Assembly: GCA_041746105.1 (NCBI GenBank)
Contig: JBGTHP010000014.1
Coordinates: forward strand, 1 to 64,000
DNA from: JBFHRE01 sp041746105
GTDB taxonomy: Bacteria > Actinomycetota > Acidimicrobiia > Spongiisociales > ZC4RG35
Direction: 5' to 3'
DNA length: 64,000 nucleotides
In this document: positions 33,894 through 41,980 of the stretch, piece after piece
Layout of the letters: each line of letters begins with the position of its first letter
Position numbering within the stretch: position 1 is the first letter of the stretch
Translations under genes and position numbers: made by a program
The notes under the pieces: generated by a model
Told to the model about the DNA's origin: nothing
The model's database searches: none
Seen by the model: only the letters and a program-made list of their open reading frames with translations

Positions 33894-33933
33894 ACATGGA
33901 AGGCCCCGGAGGTTAATCCGGGGCCTTCCATGT
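33894..33933 (-). terminator. Perfect 17-bp hairpin before valS
   Basis: Bases 33894-33910 and 33917-33933 are exact reverse complements (core GGAAGGCCCCGGA) with a six-base loop. It lies between the stop of the surface protein (33956) and the valS start (33882) on the minus strand. There is no U-run on either strand. A terminator for the surface-protein gene is most likely; because it touches the valS leader, an attenuator or a processing site for valS is also possible. Confidence 0.6.
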
Positions 33934-33955
33934 CTCTAACCGATTGTTCGGTCAA

Positions 33956-35338
33956 TCACCACTGATGGTGGATTTCAGCGATCTCCTGTTCCTTCCGTGG
34001 ACCACCTGCGATCAAGATCAATCCTGCACCGACCATGAGTGCGGCGATTGCGAGGAGGAACGTGTCCTCCATTTCGAATCCGGTGAAGGGGAGCGTTTCA
34101 CCAGATACGGCAGGGACCGTGGTGACGGTGGTCGCTTCGACCACGACGCCTCCGACCTCGGCGTCGCATTTGCCGATCGTGATCGAATCCGCAGTCAAAC
34201 CGCTGATGGCATAACCCTCATGTGGTTTGACCGTCCAGTTGTAGGTCGTCTCATCGGCCACGCCGAGGATGGCGGCATCACCGGTGTATGAAACGCCGTT
34301 GATGGTCACCGTCGCGTTGCCATCGTCGATGATCGTCACGCTCAGGTCGGCCAGGCCCGAACGGGCCGGGTCTGTCGAGCACACGCCGTCGACCAGCACC
34401 TGGACACCCTTGGAATTGGGCGGCGGAGGTGGAGGCGGGGGCGGTGGCGTGCAATCCTCAGTGGTGACCGTGCCCTGGTCGACGATCTGTCCATTGACAC
34501 GAGCAACCCAGCTGTAGGTTCCCGGTGCCAGATCGACACTTTCTCCTGGCTTCAGGGTGACCTGACCGTTTTCGCCACCGAGATCGATGACAACAACCAC
34601 ACCGGATTCACTCGTATTGGTGACCGTCTCACAATCGACATCGACTGTTCCACGACAGGCAGTAACCAAGAACTGGCCGCTCTTTTCGGTCGACTCATCG
34701 TCGAACTCGTAGCCCTCCCAGGCCACAGCCACCCATTTCACGGTTGTCCCTGCCGGTTGGGATGACGGATCGTTGATCACCTGGTTGCCGACCATGAACG
34801 TGATACTTGCGTTCTCAGTACCCCATTGGACAGAGAATCCATCTTCGTCACAGCCGTACTGAACCCAGACGTCGGCTACACCCGGCTGACAGTCGGTGGG
34901 GATCACCACGTCGTTCGAGTAGTTGATCTGGCCGCCGGCCGCGCCGTTCCCCCAAGGGCCGACTGCAACAACCTTCGCTCCAACCGAGCTTCCTTCCCAA
35001 CCAGACGCATCGACCGTGAGCGTGAAGTACGGAACGTTCACCTCACCGCCGTAGTTCCCCCGCGGGCTCGCCTGGGAGAAAGAGCCTGAGCCCACGGCGA
35101 CGTCGCCGCCGCCGTCGACAGAAACGCTCACCTGGATGTTGCCGTGATACTGCCCAGCCCCGCTGTTGGTCCAGCTATAGGCCGTGATGAGAAGGACCGG
35201 AGCCCCCTCACGGCAGTCGGTAGCCGCCTCGGCATTCGGATGGTGTGCAAACGCCGCAGGCGCCATCACCACCATCAGTGATGCCAACAAGCCCAAGGCC
35301 ATGGCGAATGCCGATGACCTTCTCATCGCAATACTCAT
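33956..35338 (-). CDS. LPxTG surface protein with Pro-rich linker
   Basis: A 460-residue secreted protein. Order: signal peptide (1-31, cut near AFAHH), beta-rich N-terminal region (about 40-270), a run of ten prolines (near 303-312), a small beta domain (about 315-395) and a cell-wall sorting signal with LPFTG at 416-420, a hydrophobic helix (LLAIAALMVGAGLILIAGG) and a charged end closing in Trp. A sortase should cleave between T and G and link the protein to the wall. ATG 35338 has GGGGAGG at about 8 bases. Eight Cys in the mature part allow disulfides. The ligand is unknown. A paralogous anchor is found on the next gene upstream. Confidence 0.85.
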   Translation of the reverse strand: MSIAMRRSSAFAMALGLLASLMVVMAPAAFAHHPNAEAATDCREGAPVLLITAYSWTNSGAGQYHGNIQVSVSVDGGGDVAVGSGSFSQASPRGNYGGEVNVPYFTLTVDASGWEGSSVGAKVVAVGPWGNGAAGGQINYSNDVVIPTDCQPGVADVWVQYGCDEDGFSVQWGTENASITFMVGNQVINDPSSQPAGTTVKWVAVAWEGYEFDDESTEKSGQFLVTACRGTVDVDCETVTNTSESGVVVVIDLGGENGQVTLKPGESVDLAPGTYSWVARVNGQIVDQGTVTTEDCTPPPPPPPPPPNSKGVQVLVDGVCSTDPARSGLADLSVTIIDDGNATVTINGVSYTGDAAILGVADETTYNWTVKPHEGYAISGLTADSITIGKCDAEVGGVVVEATTVTTVPAVSGETLPFTGFEMEDTFLLAIAALMVGAGLILIAGGPRKEQEIAEIHHQW

Positions 35339-35815
35339 TATCTTGCCTCCCCTGGTTCTAGCCCAGATTTTCGGGGAGGGCCGGTCTCACCATTAGCTCA
35401 CTGCAACCCAAGGTGACCGAATAAGGGTCGCAGGTCATCGCCTCCCATTGTTTGCCCCGCCACGCTTTGTGGCTTCTATCTCACTAACTGTAGTTGCTAT
35501 CCCCTGTTCGTAAAGAGACAACTTGGCTCCCAACAAAGGTTTCAGCGCAGTTCGAGTCTCCCACTGCCATTTGATCACGCAATAGGACGATCGACCCAAC
35601 TACCCGAGACCAGTTCGATCCAAGGAGGGTCGCGAAAGCCCCCAGATACGAGAGGGAGGACCGTTTCGGGTCCTCCCTCCAGTTCTGAAGTTTGGACGGT
35701 CAAGAGATGACGTAGTGGCCGTCCTGACACATCGGCCCTGCAACGGCCGTATCGCATCGGCTACGAGCCAAGTCACACCCACGGTCTGGACGTCAGCCCT
35801 TGCGAAGCACCCCGG
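35339..35815. other. Intergenic region between two surface-protein genes
   Basis: 477 bases without a supported gene; short frames here are Arg/Pro-rich and lack ribosome-binding sites. It holds the 3' hairpin of the upstream gene (35652-35679) and should hold the promoter of the 460-residue surface protein in its first 200 bases. I could not identify a clear -10/-35 pair. Confidence 0.4.
35652..35679 (-). terminator. 11-bp hairpin after Thr-rich surface protein
   Basis: GAGGGAGGACC (35652-35662) pairs perfectly with GGTCCTCCCTC (35669-35679) around a six-base loop. On the minus strand it is about 137 bases past the stop of the gene ending at 35816. No T-run follows, as is common in GC-rich actinobacteria. 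Likely a terminator. Confidence 0.5.
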
Positions 35816-36673
35816 TCACCATTGCATCGGTTCACCGCTGCCGAGGTCCGGCTTGGTTCCATTGACCGAGACGAGGAGCAGCCCGGTCCCGACCATCAAG
35901 GCGGCAATGGCCAGCAGGACTATCTCTTCCGCCTGGAAACCGGTCAGGGGTAAGGTTTCACCGGTGACAGCGCCAATCGTTGTCGATGTCTCCTCGATCA
36001 CCGTGCCCAGAACGGTCGCCTGAGATCCGGAGGTCGTTGTTGTTTGACCTGCCGTCGTCGTCGGTCCCGCCGTGGTCGTGGTCTGACCTGCCGTCGTCGT
36101 AGTCTGACCTGCCGTCGTCGTGGTCTGACTCGTCGTCGTCGTGGTCTGCCCGGTCGTCGTCGTGGTATCACCAGTCGTCGTCGTGGTATCACCAGTCGTC
36201 GTGGTCTGCCCCGTCGTCGTGGTCTGACCCGTCGTTGTGGTCGTTCCATCCGGGATGCAGAACGTCACATGACTGAGCCCGTAGTACTGACCGTTGTTTG
36301 GGTTGACGGGTGCATGCAGTCCGGTATCGGCCGAGGCTCCAGCAGGTCTGTAGTCGTAGAGATTTCCGTCGGGGCCACCCTTAACGAACACGGCGGCGAT
36401 CGAAACGGTCGACGACCAGTCAAAGAGTTTATCGTTGACTGAAAGGGTGATGGTGCCCCCGGCAACGGGGTAGACACCACTCGACACGGGTTCGACCTTT
36501 GTCACCTGCTTGAGTCCGGTCGCAGCTTCGCAGTCGGCGTTGCCTTCTATGAATACCGGCTGTACATGCCCGGCAAATGCCGGGGTCGACGACAGCATGA
36601 CGACGGCGAGCATGTAAAAGAGCAGCGCCAACGCAACTCCCACAGCGCCGGCACGGCGTGCGACGGTTCTCAC
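35816..36673 (-). CDS. LPxTG surface protein with Thr-rich stalk
   Basis: A 285-residue secreted protein. Order: signal peptide (about 1-34), a compact domain (about 36-140) with Cys at C48 and near C139, a stalk of repeated TTTTGQ/TTTTAGQ units (about 143-212), then a sorting signal LPLTG at 241-245, helix LLAIAALMVGTGLLLV and a tail ending in Trp. GTG 36673 follows GGGAGGA at a normal distance. The stalk is likely extended and may be O-glycosylated, lifting the N-terminal domain off the wall. The LPxTG-to-end part is the same length (45 residues) as in the neighbouring surface protein. Confidence 0.83.
   Translation of the reverse strand: MRTVARRAGAVGVALALLFYMLAVVMLSSTPAFAGHVQPVFIEGNADCEAATGLKQVTKVEPVSSGVYPVAGGTITLSVNDKLFDWSSTVSIAAVFVKGGPDGNLYDYRPAGASADTGLHAPVNPNNGQYYGLSHVTFCIPDGTTTTTGQTTTTGQTTTTGDTTTTTGDTTTTTGQTTTTTSQTTTTAGQTTTTAGQTTTTAGPTTTAGQTTTTSGSQATVLGTVIEETSTTIGAVTGETLPLTGFQAEEIVLLAIAALMVGTGLLLVSVNGTKPDLGSGEPMQW
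36027..36243 (-). repeat. Thr-codon tandem repeat (stalk)
   Basis: Short imperfect tandem units (plus-strand form GTCGTCGTGGTCTGACCTGCC and variants of 18-24 bases) encode the TTTTGQ/TTTTAGQ/TTTTTGD stalk in frame. Units differ at third codon positions, so the array is not freshly expanded, but length variation between strains is likely. Confidence 0.7.
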
Positions 36674-36840
36674 GAAAATCCTCCCAGTTTGTTGCCCAAA
36701 TGCCTATCGGATGGGGGGAACTGGTTGAGAGGATCGGAGCTGCAGCCCACAGCTACTACCACTGTCTCAAAACCTGCCCAGCCTGCCCACCACTCGATGT
36801 GGCTTTATACCACAGAGCGTAATAGAAACTCTGCCAAATA

Positions 36841-38103
36841 CTAGGCCGAACGTTCGGTTGGGTTCATATCCGACCGCCGAACCAGAGTTGGATTGACCTT
36901 CCGCGCAACGGTCTCGGCATCGATGACGACTTGACCGATGTCGCTTTGGGATGGAATGTCGAACATGGTGTTGAGCAAAACCTCTTCGAGAATTGCCCGC
37001 AGACCCCTGGCGCCGGTGGCACGAGTAATCGCCTGATCGGCGATCGCTTCGAGGGCATCGGGGGTGAACTCGAGTTCCACACCGTCCATTTCCAGCATCC
37101 GGCTGTACTGGCGCACTAGTGCGTTTTTTGGCTCCGTCAGGATGGCGATGAGCGCCTCGCGATCGAGGTCCTCGACCGTGGTGACAACCGGCAGTCTGCC
37201 GATGAATTCCGGGATGAGCCCAAACTTCATGAGGTCTTCCGGCAGAACCTGTTTCAGCAACTCCGCAGAACGGTGCTCCTTGCGGGAGCGAACTTCTGCT
37301 CCAAATCCAACCTGCTTGCGGCCGACCCGGCTTCCGATGATGTCTTCGAGTCCGGCAAAAGCCCCACCACAGATGAACAGAACATTCGTGGTGTCGATCT
37401 GGATGAATTCTTGGTGGGGGTGTTTGCGACCGCCCTGCGGGGGCACGCTCGCCACCGTTCCTTCGAGGATCTTGAGCAGCGCCTGCTGCACCCCTTCGCC
37501 GGACACGTCCCTGGTGATCGACGGGTTCTCGGCCTTCCGCGCAATTTTGTCGATCTCGTCGATGTAGACGATGCCCTGTTCCGCCCTCTTCACATCGAAA
37601 TCTGCAGCCTGGATCAGCTTCAAGAGGATGTTCTCGACGTCTTCGCCGACGTATCCGGCCTCGGTGAGAGCGGTGGCATCGGCGATTGCAAATGGCACGT
37701 TGAGCTGACGGGCCAACGTCTGCGCCAACAAAGTCTTTCCTGATCCGGTAGGGCCGATCAGAACGATATTCGACTTTTGAAGTTCTACATCGTCGGTCCG
37801 CCGCTCATGGCTTCTGACTCGCTTGTAGTGGTTGTAGACGGCCACGGCCAGCGACTTCTTGGCCGCTTCCTGACCGACGACATACTGGCTCAGGTACTCA
37901 CGGATCTCGGCCGGTTTGGGTAGTTCGGCAAATGAAACGTCTTCTGTGGACGACAGTTCTTCTTCGATGATCTCATTGCAGAGGTCGATGCACTCGTCAC
38001 AGATGTAGACACCGGGTCCGGCGATCAGCTTCTTGACCTGTCTCTGCGATTTGCCGCAGAAGTTGCACTTCAGCAGATCGCCACCTTCGCCGAACTTGGC
38101 CAT
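36841..38103 (-). CDS. clpX: ATP-dependent protease unfoldase ClpX
   Basis: An AAA+ unfoldase feeding substrates, including ssrA-tagged proteins, to ClpP. The 420-residue protein has an N-terminal zinc-binding domain (CNFCGK at C14/C17 and YICDECIDLC), Walker A GPTGSGKTLLAQTL, Walker B VYIDEIDKIA, the pore and IGF-loop regions and sensor 2 GARGLRAILEEVL. It follows clpP by 13 bases in the order tig-clpP-clpX. The tmRNA that would tag its substrates is at 53.2-53.6 kb. Confidence 0.97.
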   Translation of the reverse strand: MAKFGEGGDLLKCNFCGKSQRQVKKLIAGPGVYICDECIDLCNEIIEEELSSTEDVSFAELPKPAEIREYLSQYVVGQEAAKKSLAVAVYNHYKRVRSHERRTDDVELQKSNIVLIGPTGSGKTLLAQTLARQLNVPFAIADATALTEAGYVGEDVENILLKLIQAADFDVKRAEQGIVYIDEIDKIARKAENPSITRDVSGEGVQQALLKILEGTVASVPPQGGRKHPHQEFIQIDTTNVLFICGGAFAGLEDIIGSRVGRKQVGFGAEVRSRKEHRSAELLKQVLPEDLMKFGLIPEFIGRLPVVTTVEDLDREALIAILTEPKNALVRQYSRMLEMDGVELEFTPDALEAIADQAITRATGARGLRAILEEVLLNTMFDIPSQSDIGQVVIDAETVARKVNPTLVRRSDMNPTERSA

Positions 38104-38116
38104 GTTGCTCCTCGCC

Positions 38117-38746
38117 TCAGGAAGAGGCTACCGCTGCCAGTTCTCGCTGAGTGAGAACCGAATCTATAACACCGTAGTCTTTCGCCTGGTCTGCGAGCAT
38201 CCAATAATCGCGCTCTGTGTCGGTCTCGACTTTGGCGAGATCCTGACCGGTGTGGTTCGCGAGGATCAGGTTCAACTGCTCGCGCATCTGGACGATGAGC
38301 CTCGCCTGGATCTCGATATCCGAAGCCTGCCCCTGGGCTCCACCGTGCGGCTGGTGCAGCATGATGCGGGCATGAGGCAGCGCAAAACGTTTGCCAGGTG
38401 CTCCGCCGGCGAGGATGACGGCGGCGGCTGAGGCAGCCATTCCCATGCAGACCGTGTTCACGTCCGGCCGGATGTAGTTCATAGTGTCGTAGATGGCGAA
38501 CAACGAAGTGATGGACCCGCCGGGCGAGTTGATGTACAACCAAACGTCTTTGTCAGGGTCCTCAGACTCGAGATGGAGCATCTGGGCCATGATCAGGTTG
38601 GCAACCGTGTCGTCGATCGGCGTGCCGAGAAAGATGATGCGGTCCTTGAGCAACCTGCTGTAGATGTCATAGGTCCGTTCGCCCCGGCTCGTCTGCTCCG
38701 TGACATAAGGGACTATGTACCCCTTCGGAATCTCGTTCGACATCAT
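38117..38746 (-). CDS. clpP: ClpP protease subunit
   Basis: The serine protease core of ClpXP. The 209-residue product has the active Ser in CMGMAASAAAVIL, His in LPHARIMLHQPHGG and Asp in ETDTERDYWML. The start overlaps the tig stop, so it is coupled to trigger factor. Many actinobacteria have two clpP genes side by side; here only one is present in this operon, so either a second lies elsewhere or the ring is homomeric. Confidence 0.96.
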   Translation of the reverse strand: MMSNEIPKGYIVPYVTEQTSRGERTYDIYSRLLKDRIIFLGTPIDDTVANLIMAQMLHLESEDPDKDVWLYINSPGGSITSLFAIYDTMNYIRPDVNTVCMGMAASAAAVILAGGAPGKRFALPHARIMLHQPHGGAQGQASDIEIQARLIVQMREQLNLILANHTGQDLAKVETDTERDYWMLADQAKDYGVIDSVLTQRELAAVASS

Positions 38747-40212
38747 TCCTCCTCTTCAGTTGAGCCGACCGGGGCAAATCCCGGTTCGTCGCTCACGATC
38801 TCGGCCTCGACAATCTCACCTTCGACGATCTCGCGTTCCACGAATTCGCCGGAAATCTCATCTACCAGCTCCCCGGAGACCACGTCATCTGCGCCGGCCA
38901 CGTCGATTGTCAGATCGACGAGATCACCTTTCTCGTCGACCGCCGACGCATTGGAAACAATGATTTCCAGGGACTTGTTCCTGAGAATATCACCGGCCAG
39001 TGATAAAGCCCGGCCACTCTGGACGACACGCTTCCTGAAGTCGTCTGGCTTGTCTGACTGGCGCGCCAGGGCCTCGATCAGTGCTCCGACCTCTTCCGGA
39101 GTTACCGACAACCCGGCTGCGGTTCCCACCGATTCGAGCACCAGCCTGGTTTTGAGCCCGCGAACCGCTTGGTTCCTCAAGTCCTCGAGGAAAACCTCTC
39201 TTTCGATGCCCGCAACCTCGAAATAGTCATCGAGCGACACGCCTTGGCCCTCCAACCGGTGTACAAAACGGTGAAGAACCTCATCCATCTCGGCTCGTAC
39301 CAGGGCGTCCGGTATCTCTACTTCGGTCTCGTCGACCAATTGATCGAGCGCCTGTTCCCTGAAGCGGTCGGCCGCCGACCGTTTTTTCATTTCATCGATT
39401 CGGGCGGCGAGGTCCTTGCGAAAATCATCGACCGTTTCGAACTCGGTGATGTCGGCGACCCATTCGTCGGTGATCTCGGGCAACACTTTTGCCTTGACCT
39501 CCGTGACCTGGACGGTGAACTCGACAGTGCTGCCGGCCTGGTCGCCGAACCCCTGGGGTAGGACTGACGAAAAGACCCTCAGATCACCCGCAGATGCGCC
39601 TTCAACGGCCTCGTCGATCCCATCCAGGAATCCGCCAGAACCAACCTCGTAGAGCAATTGGGAAGCGCTCGCCTCAGGAACGTTCACCCCGGCGCGGGTA
39701 GCGGAGATATCGATCGACAGGTAGTCGCCAGAGGCGACCGACCGCTCGACTGTTTCCAACTGCGCAAACTGATCTCTCACCCGGTCGATCTGAGCATCGA
39801 TCTCGGCTTCGTCGGTCGCTGGGATCTCTACCTCGACAGTCCTGTTTTCATATCTCGGGATTTGTTCGAGTGTTGGCCACAACGTCACCGTCACCTCGAC
39901 ATCGAGTCCGTCTTCGGTTTCGTCCAGATTCGAGAGTTCTGGGGTGACCGCAGGACTGATCTCGTTCTCGGCGAGTACGGCCTCGAGCTTTTCTGGCAAT
40001 AGGTCGTCGATGGCCTCAGAGCGCAGGCGGTCGGCCCCAACGGTCGACTCCACGATCGGTCTCGGTGCCTTTCCGGGCCGGAAACCCTTGATCTTGAGAT
40101 CCTTGGAGAGTCGGCGCGACGTTTTGGTTTTGGCCGATTCGAGTTCGGCATTCGTAACCGAGAAGCTGATCACCTTCTCGAAAGGGCCCGATTCACGGAC
40201 GGTTGCGGTCAC
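38743..40212 (-). CDS. tig: Trigger factor with acidic C-terminal tail
   Basis: A ribosome-bound chaperone and peptidyl-prolyl isomerase. In 489 residues: ribosome-binding domain (1-115, with the KGFRPGKAPRPIVE form of the GFRxGxxP signature), PPIase domain (about 150-245) and helical C-domain (to about 420). After it comes an acidic, Glu/Val-rich tail (about 425-489, ELVDEISGEFVEREIVEGE) ending EEEE, longer than in E. coli. First gene of tig-clpP-clpX. Confidence 0.95.
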   Translation of the reverse strand: MTATVRESGPFEKVISFSVTNAELESAKTKTSRRLSKDLKIKGFRPGKAPRPIVESTVGADRLRSEAIDDLLPEKLEAVLAENEISPAVTPELSNLDETEDGLDVEVTVTLWPTLEQIPRYENRTVEVEIPATDEAEIDAQIDRVRDQFAQLETVERSVASGDYLSIDISATRAGVNVPEASASQLLYEVGSGGFLDGIDEAVEGASAGDLRVFSSVLPQGFGDQAGSTVEFTVQVTEVKAKVLPEITDEWVADITEFETVDDFRKDLAARIDEMKKRSAADRFREQALDQLVDETEVEIPDALVRAEMDEVLHRFVHRLEGQGVSLDDYFEVAGIEREVFLEDLRNQAVRGLKTRLVLESVGTAAGLSVTPEEVGALIEALARQSDKPDDFRKRVVQSGRALSLAGDILRNKSLEIIVSNASAVDEKGDLVDLTIDVAGADDVVSGELVDEISGEFVEREIVEGEIVEAEIVSDEPGFAPVGSTEEEE

Positions 40213-40254
40213 TGCTGATTCTCCTCATACGGGTGGATGGGTACACACAAACCT

Positions 40255-40271
40255 GGGAGCGCATTGCTCCC
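40255..40271 (-). terminator. Hairpin after tRNA-His
   Basis: GGGAGC (40255-40260) pairs with GCTCCC (40266-40271) with a five-base loop. On the minus strand it begins 9 bases past the tRNA-His 3' end and is followed by AGGTTTGTGT. It probably ends the tRNA-Arg/tRNA-His transcript before trigger factor. Confidence 0.5.
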
Positions 40272-40280
40272 CGGAATTGG

Positions 40281-40355
40281 GGTGACCGAGGGGAATTGAA
40301 CCCCCGACCTCCAGGGCCACAACCTGGCGCTCTAACCGACTGAGCTACGGCCACC
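40281..40355 (-). tRNA. tRNA-His (anticodon GTG)
   Basis: A minus-strand cloverleaf with the His-specific extra G at -1 opposite C73 (GGTGGCCG...CGGTCACC), anticodon stem CCAGG/CCTGG, loop TTGTGGC (anticodon GTG) and T-arm GGGGG-TTCAATT-CCCCT. CCA is not encoded. It lies 21 bases downstream of tRNA-Arg on the same strand. Confidence 0.95.
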
Positions 40356-40376
40356 ATGCGCGGGTCAACGCCCGTG

Positions 40377-40449
40377 CGCCCTCGGGAGGATTCGAACCCC
40401 CGGCCAAGAGCTTAGAAGGCTCCTGCTCTGTCCCCTGAGCTACGAGGGC
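40377..40449 (-). tRNA. tRNA-Arg (anticodon TCT)
   Basis: A minus-strand cloverleaf: acceptor GCCCTCG/CGAGGGC, discriminator G, anticodon stem GGAGC/GCTCT with loop CTTCTAA (anticodon TCT, reading AGA/AGG), T-arm CGGGGGTTCGAATCCTCCCG. AGA is rare in GC-rich genomes, so this tRNA serves low-use codons. It is upstream of tRNA-His. Confidence 0.95.
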
Positions 40450-40785
40450 GTGCGCGACCCGAGAAGACAGTCTAGGTATCCCGAAGCGGCGCTCGAACTC
40501 GAGGCTGGGTCAGGCTTGCGCTAATCGAAAGCGACGCAAGAGAAATCCACAACCTCATGAGAGTTTCCCCTCGCCGCCGCCTTGGCAGCTTGACCGACCA
40601 GGCGAAGGAAAACGTCCTGAACACCACCAATTGGACAATCACTGCCCACGGCTCCAGTGGCAATCTGGGGACGGCCTCCGGATTGACTGTCGTCGGGGGC
40701 TGCTGACCGGGTTCCACTTTCCCCGACCCCGGATACAGAGTTCACGCACCGCGTATCGGTATGGTTCCGCGCCAAGGAGGTACCT
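40450..40785. other. Intergenic region, tRNA and lipoprotein promoters
   Basis: 336 bases without a supported gene. It must hold the promoter for the minus-strand tRNA-Arg/His transcript and the plus-strand lipoprotein promoter. AAGGAGG (40774-40780), the ribosome-binding site of the lipoprotein gene, is the only clear signal. Confidence 0.4.
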
Positions 40786-41316
40786 GTGTTCGTTTCGTCT
40801 GCCCGGGCCGGCGCGATCGTGGTGGCAATGATGATGGCTCTGGCGGCCTGCGGTAGTGGAGATGATTCGGCTGCTACCGACCCACCCGACTCGGCGGGCC
40901 CGTCAACCGAGGCGAGCGCATCTCCGCTGCCGGACGCGAGCGACTTGGATTGCGCCTCTCTCCGCGCCGATCTCGAACTCATCGGAGTCGTTGGGGTACA
41001 AACGCTGGCACAGATCCGGTCGGTTGAGATGGTTGAGTCGCTCGAGGCGGGGACGCTCATCGAATACGACGGAGCGCTGCTCGCCGAGGCCATCACCCGG
41101 AGCCGCGTTCTCGAGAGCTACGACGGCGGCGACGTCGGCGAGTCGCTCGACGTCTACTCGGCAGCCAATCAGAAAATGATGGAGATGGTCGATTTGGACG
41201 ATCCTCCGACCCAGGAGATGGTCGATGCATATGTCGAGAGCATCGGCGATCTCGCGCCGTTTTTGGCTCACCAGATCGCCATCGGCATCGCCTTCGGAAA
41301 CACCGGCTGCGGCTGA
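40786..41316 (+). CDS. Secreted lipoprotein, unknown function
   Basis: A 176-residue protein with a lipoprotein signal: hydrophobic stretch followed by the lipobox LAAC, modified Cys at C22. After it comes a Ser/Asp/Pro-rich linker (about 23-50) and a mostly helical domain containing Cys near 56 and 175, which could form one disulfide. GTG 40786 has AAGGAGG at about 5 bases. It would be anchored on the outer face of the membrane. I recognise no family. It sits alone among tRNA genes. Confidence 0.75.
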   Translation: MFVSSARAGAIVVAMMMALAACGSGDDSAATDPPDSAGPSTEASASPLPDASDLDCASLRADLELIGVVGVQTLAQIRSVEMVESLEAGTLIEYDGALLAEAITRSRVLESYDGGDVGESLDVYSAANQKMMEMVDLDDPPTQEMVDAYVESIGDLAPFLAHQIAIGIAFGNTGCG

Positions 41317-41322
41317 CCGTGG

Positions 41323-41394
<72 letters not shown>

Positions 41395-41471
41395 GAGATC
41401 GCCAGGATAGTTGGTCGAATCGAGCACACGGCCAGGCAGCGTCTGGGGCAGGGTAACCTGATCCGACCCAC

Positions 41472-41548
41472 CGGGATGTGGCGCAGCTTGGTAGCGCACC
41501 TGCTTTGGGAGCAGGGGGTCGGGAGTTCGAATCTCCCCATCCCGACCA
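41472..41548 (+). tRNA. tRNA-Pro (anticodon TGG)
   Basis: A plus-strand cloverleaf: acceptor CGGGATG/CATCCCG, anticodon stem CCTGC/GCAGG with loop TTTGGGA (anticodon TGG, reading CCA and others), T-arm CGGGAGTTCGAATCTCCCC. CCA is encoded (41546-41548), unlike the other tRNAs here that I checked. Its 3' half is repeated 143 bases downstream. Confidence 0.95.
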
Positions 41549-41647
41549 CATCTGATCGATCCGGGCGACCCAACTGACACGGCTCGGCAACTCGGCAGGG
41601 ACGACGTCGGACGGCCCTCACACTCAGGCCGAGCCCCTGTTGTCAGA

Positions 41648-41690
41648 TTGGGAGCAGCTGGTCGGGAGTTCGGCTCTCCCCATCCCGACC
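41648..41690 (+). repeat. Truncated copy of tRNA-Pro 3' half
   Basis: These 43 bases match 41505-41547 of the tRNA-Pro gene (from the anticodon to the acceptor end) with only a few differences, in AGCTGG for AGGGGG and CGGCTC for CGAATC. There is no 5' half, so it cannot be a tRNA. A direct repeat of a tRNA 3' end is what site-specific integration leaves behind. The 100 bases between the copies hold no gene. Confidence 0.75.
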
Positions 41691-41717
41691 GGTACCGATC
41701 ACAAGCGGCGGTTGGAC

Positions 41718-41734
41718 CGAGCCCGAAAGGCTCG
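41718..41734 (+). terminator. Small hairpin between tRNA-Pro and tRNA-Lys
   Basis: CGAGCC (41718-41723) pairs with GGCTCG (41729-41734) around CGAAA. It could end the tRNA-Pro transcript. Immediately after it, TAATCT (41737-41742) lies 9 bases before tRNA-Lys and is a good -10 box for that gene, with a TTGGAC (41712-41717) 19 bases upstream of it as a loosely spaced -35. Confidence 0.35.
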
Positions 41735-41751
41735 TCTAATCTCCCGACGAC

Positions 41752-41824
41752 GGGTTGCTAGCTCAACTGGCAGAGCAACGGACTCTTAATCCGCAGGTTC
41801 CGGGTTCAAGTCCCGGGCGACCCA
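41752..41824 (+). tRNA. tRNA-Lys (anticodon CTT)
   Basis: A plus-strand cloverleaf: acceptor GGGTTGC/GCGACCC, D-arm GCTC...GAGC, anticodon stem with loop CTCTTAA (anticodon CTT, reading AAG), T-arm CCGGGTTCAAGTCCCGG, discriminator A. CCA is not encoded. Its last 30 bases reappear exactly at 42709-42739. Confidence 0.95.
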
Positions 41825-41980
41825 CTGCCACATGTCACGTCAAAGCCCTGGGATGGGTCTTTTGTGGGTCGCCGAGATCTTGGGCCGCACCTGGGCCACA
41901 ACAGCCGTGGCCCGCATGAACAGTTCGCCTAAGTCGTCTGGCCATGAGGCGTGCGGTGAGCAATACCGAACCCAGGTCAG

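Noticed and set aside
36027..36243. CRISPR array or minisatellite
   Set aside because: The units are short, contiguous and in frame with a Thr-rich protein stalk; there are no spacers.
41648..41690. Second tRNA-Pro gene
   Set aside because: Only the 3' half is present; no acceptor 5' strand or D-arm upstream, so it is a repeat fragment.
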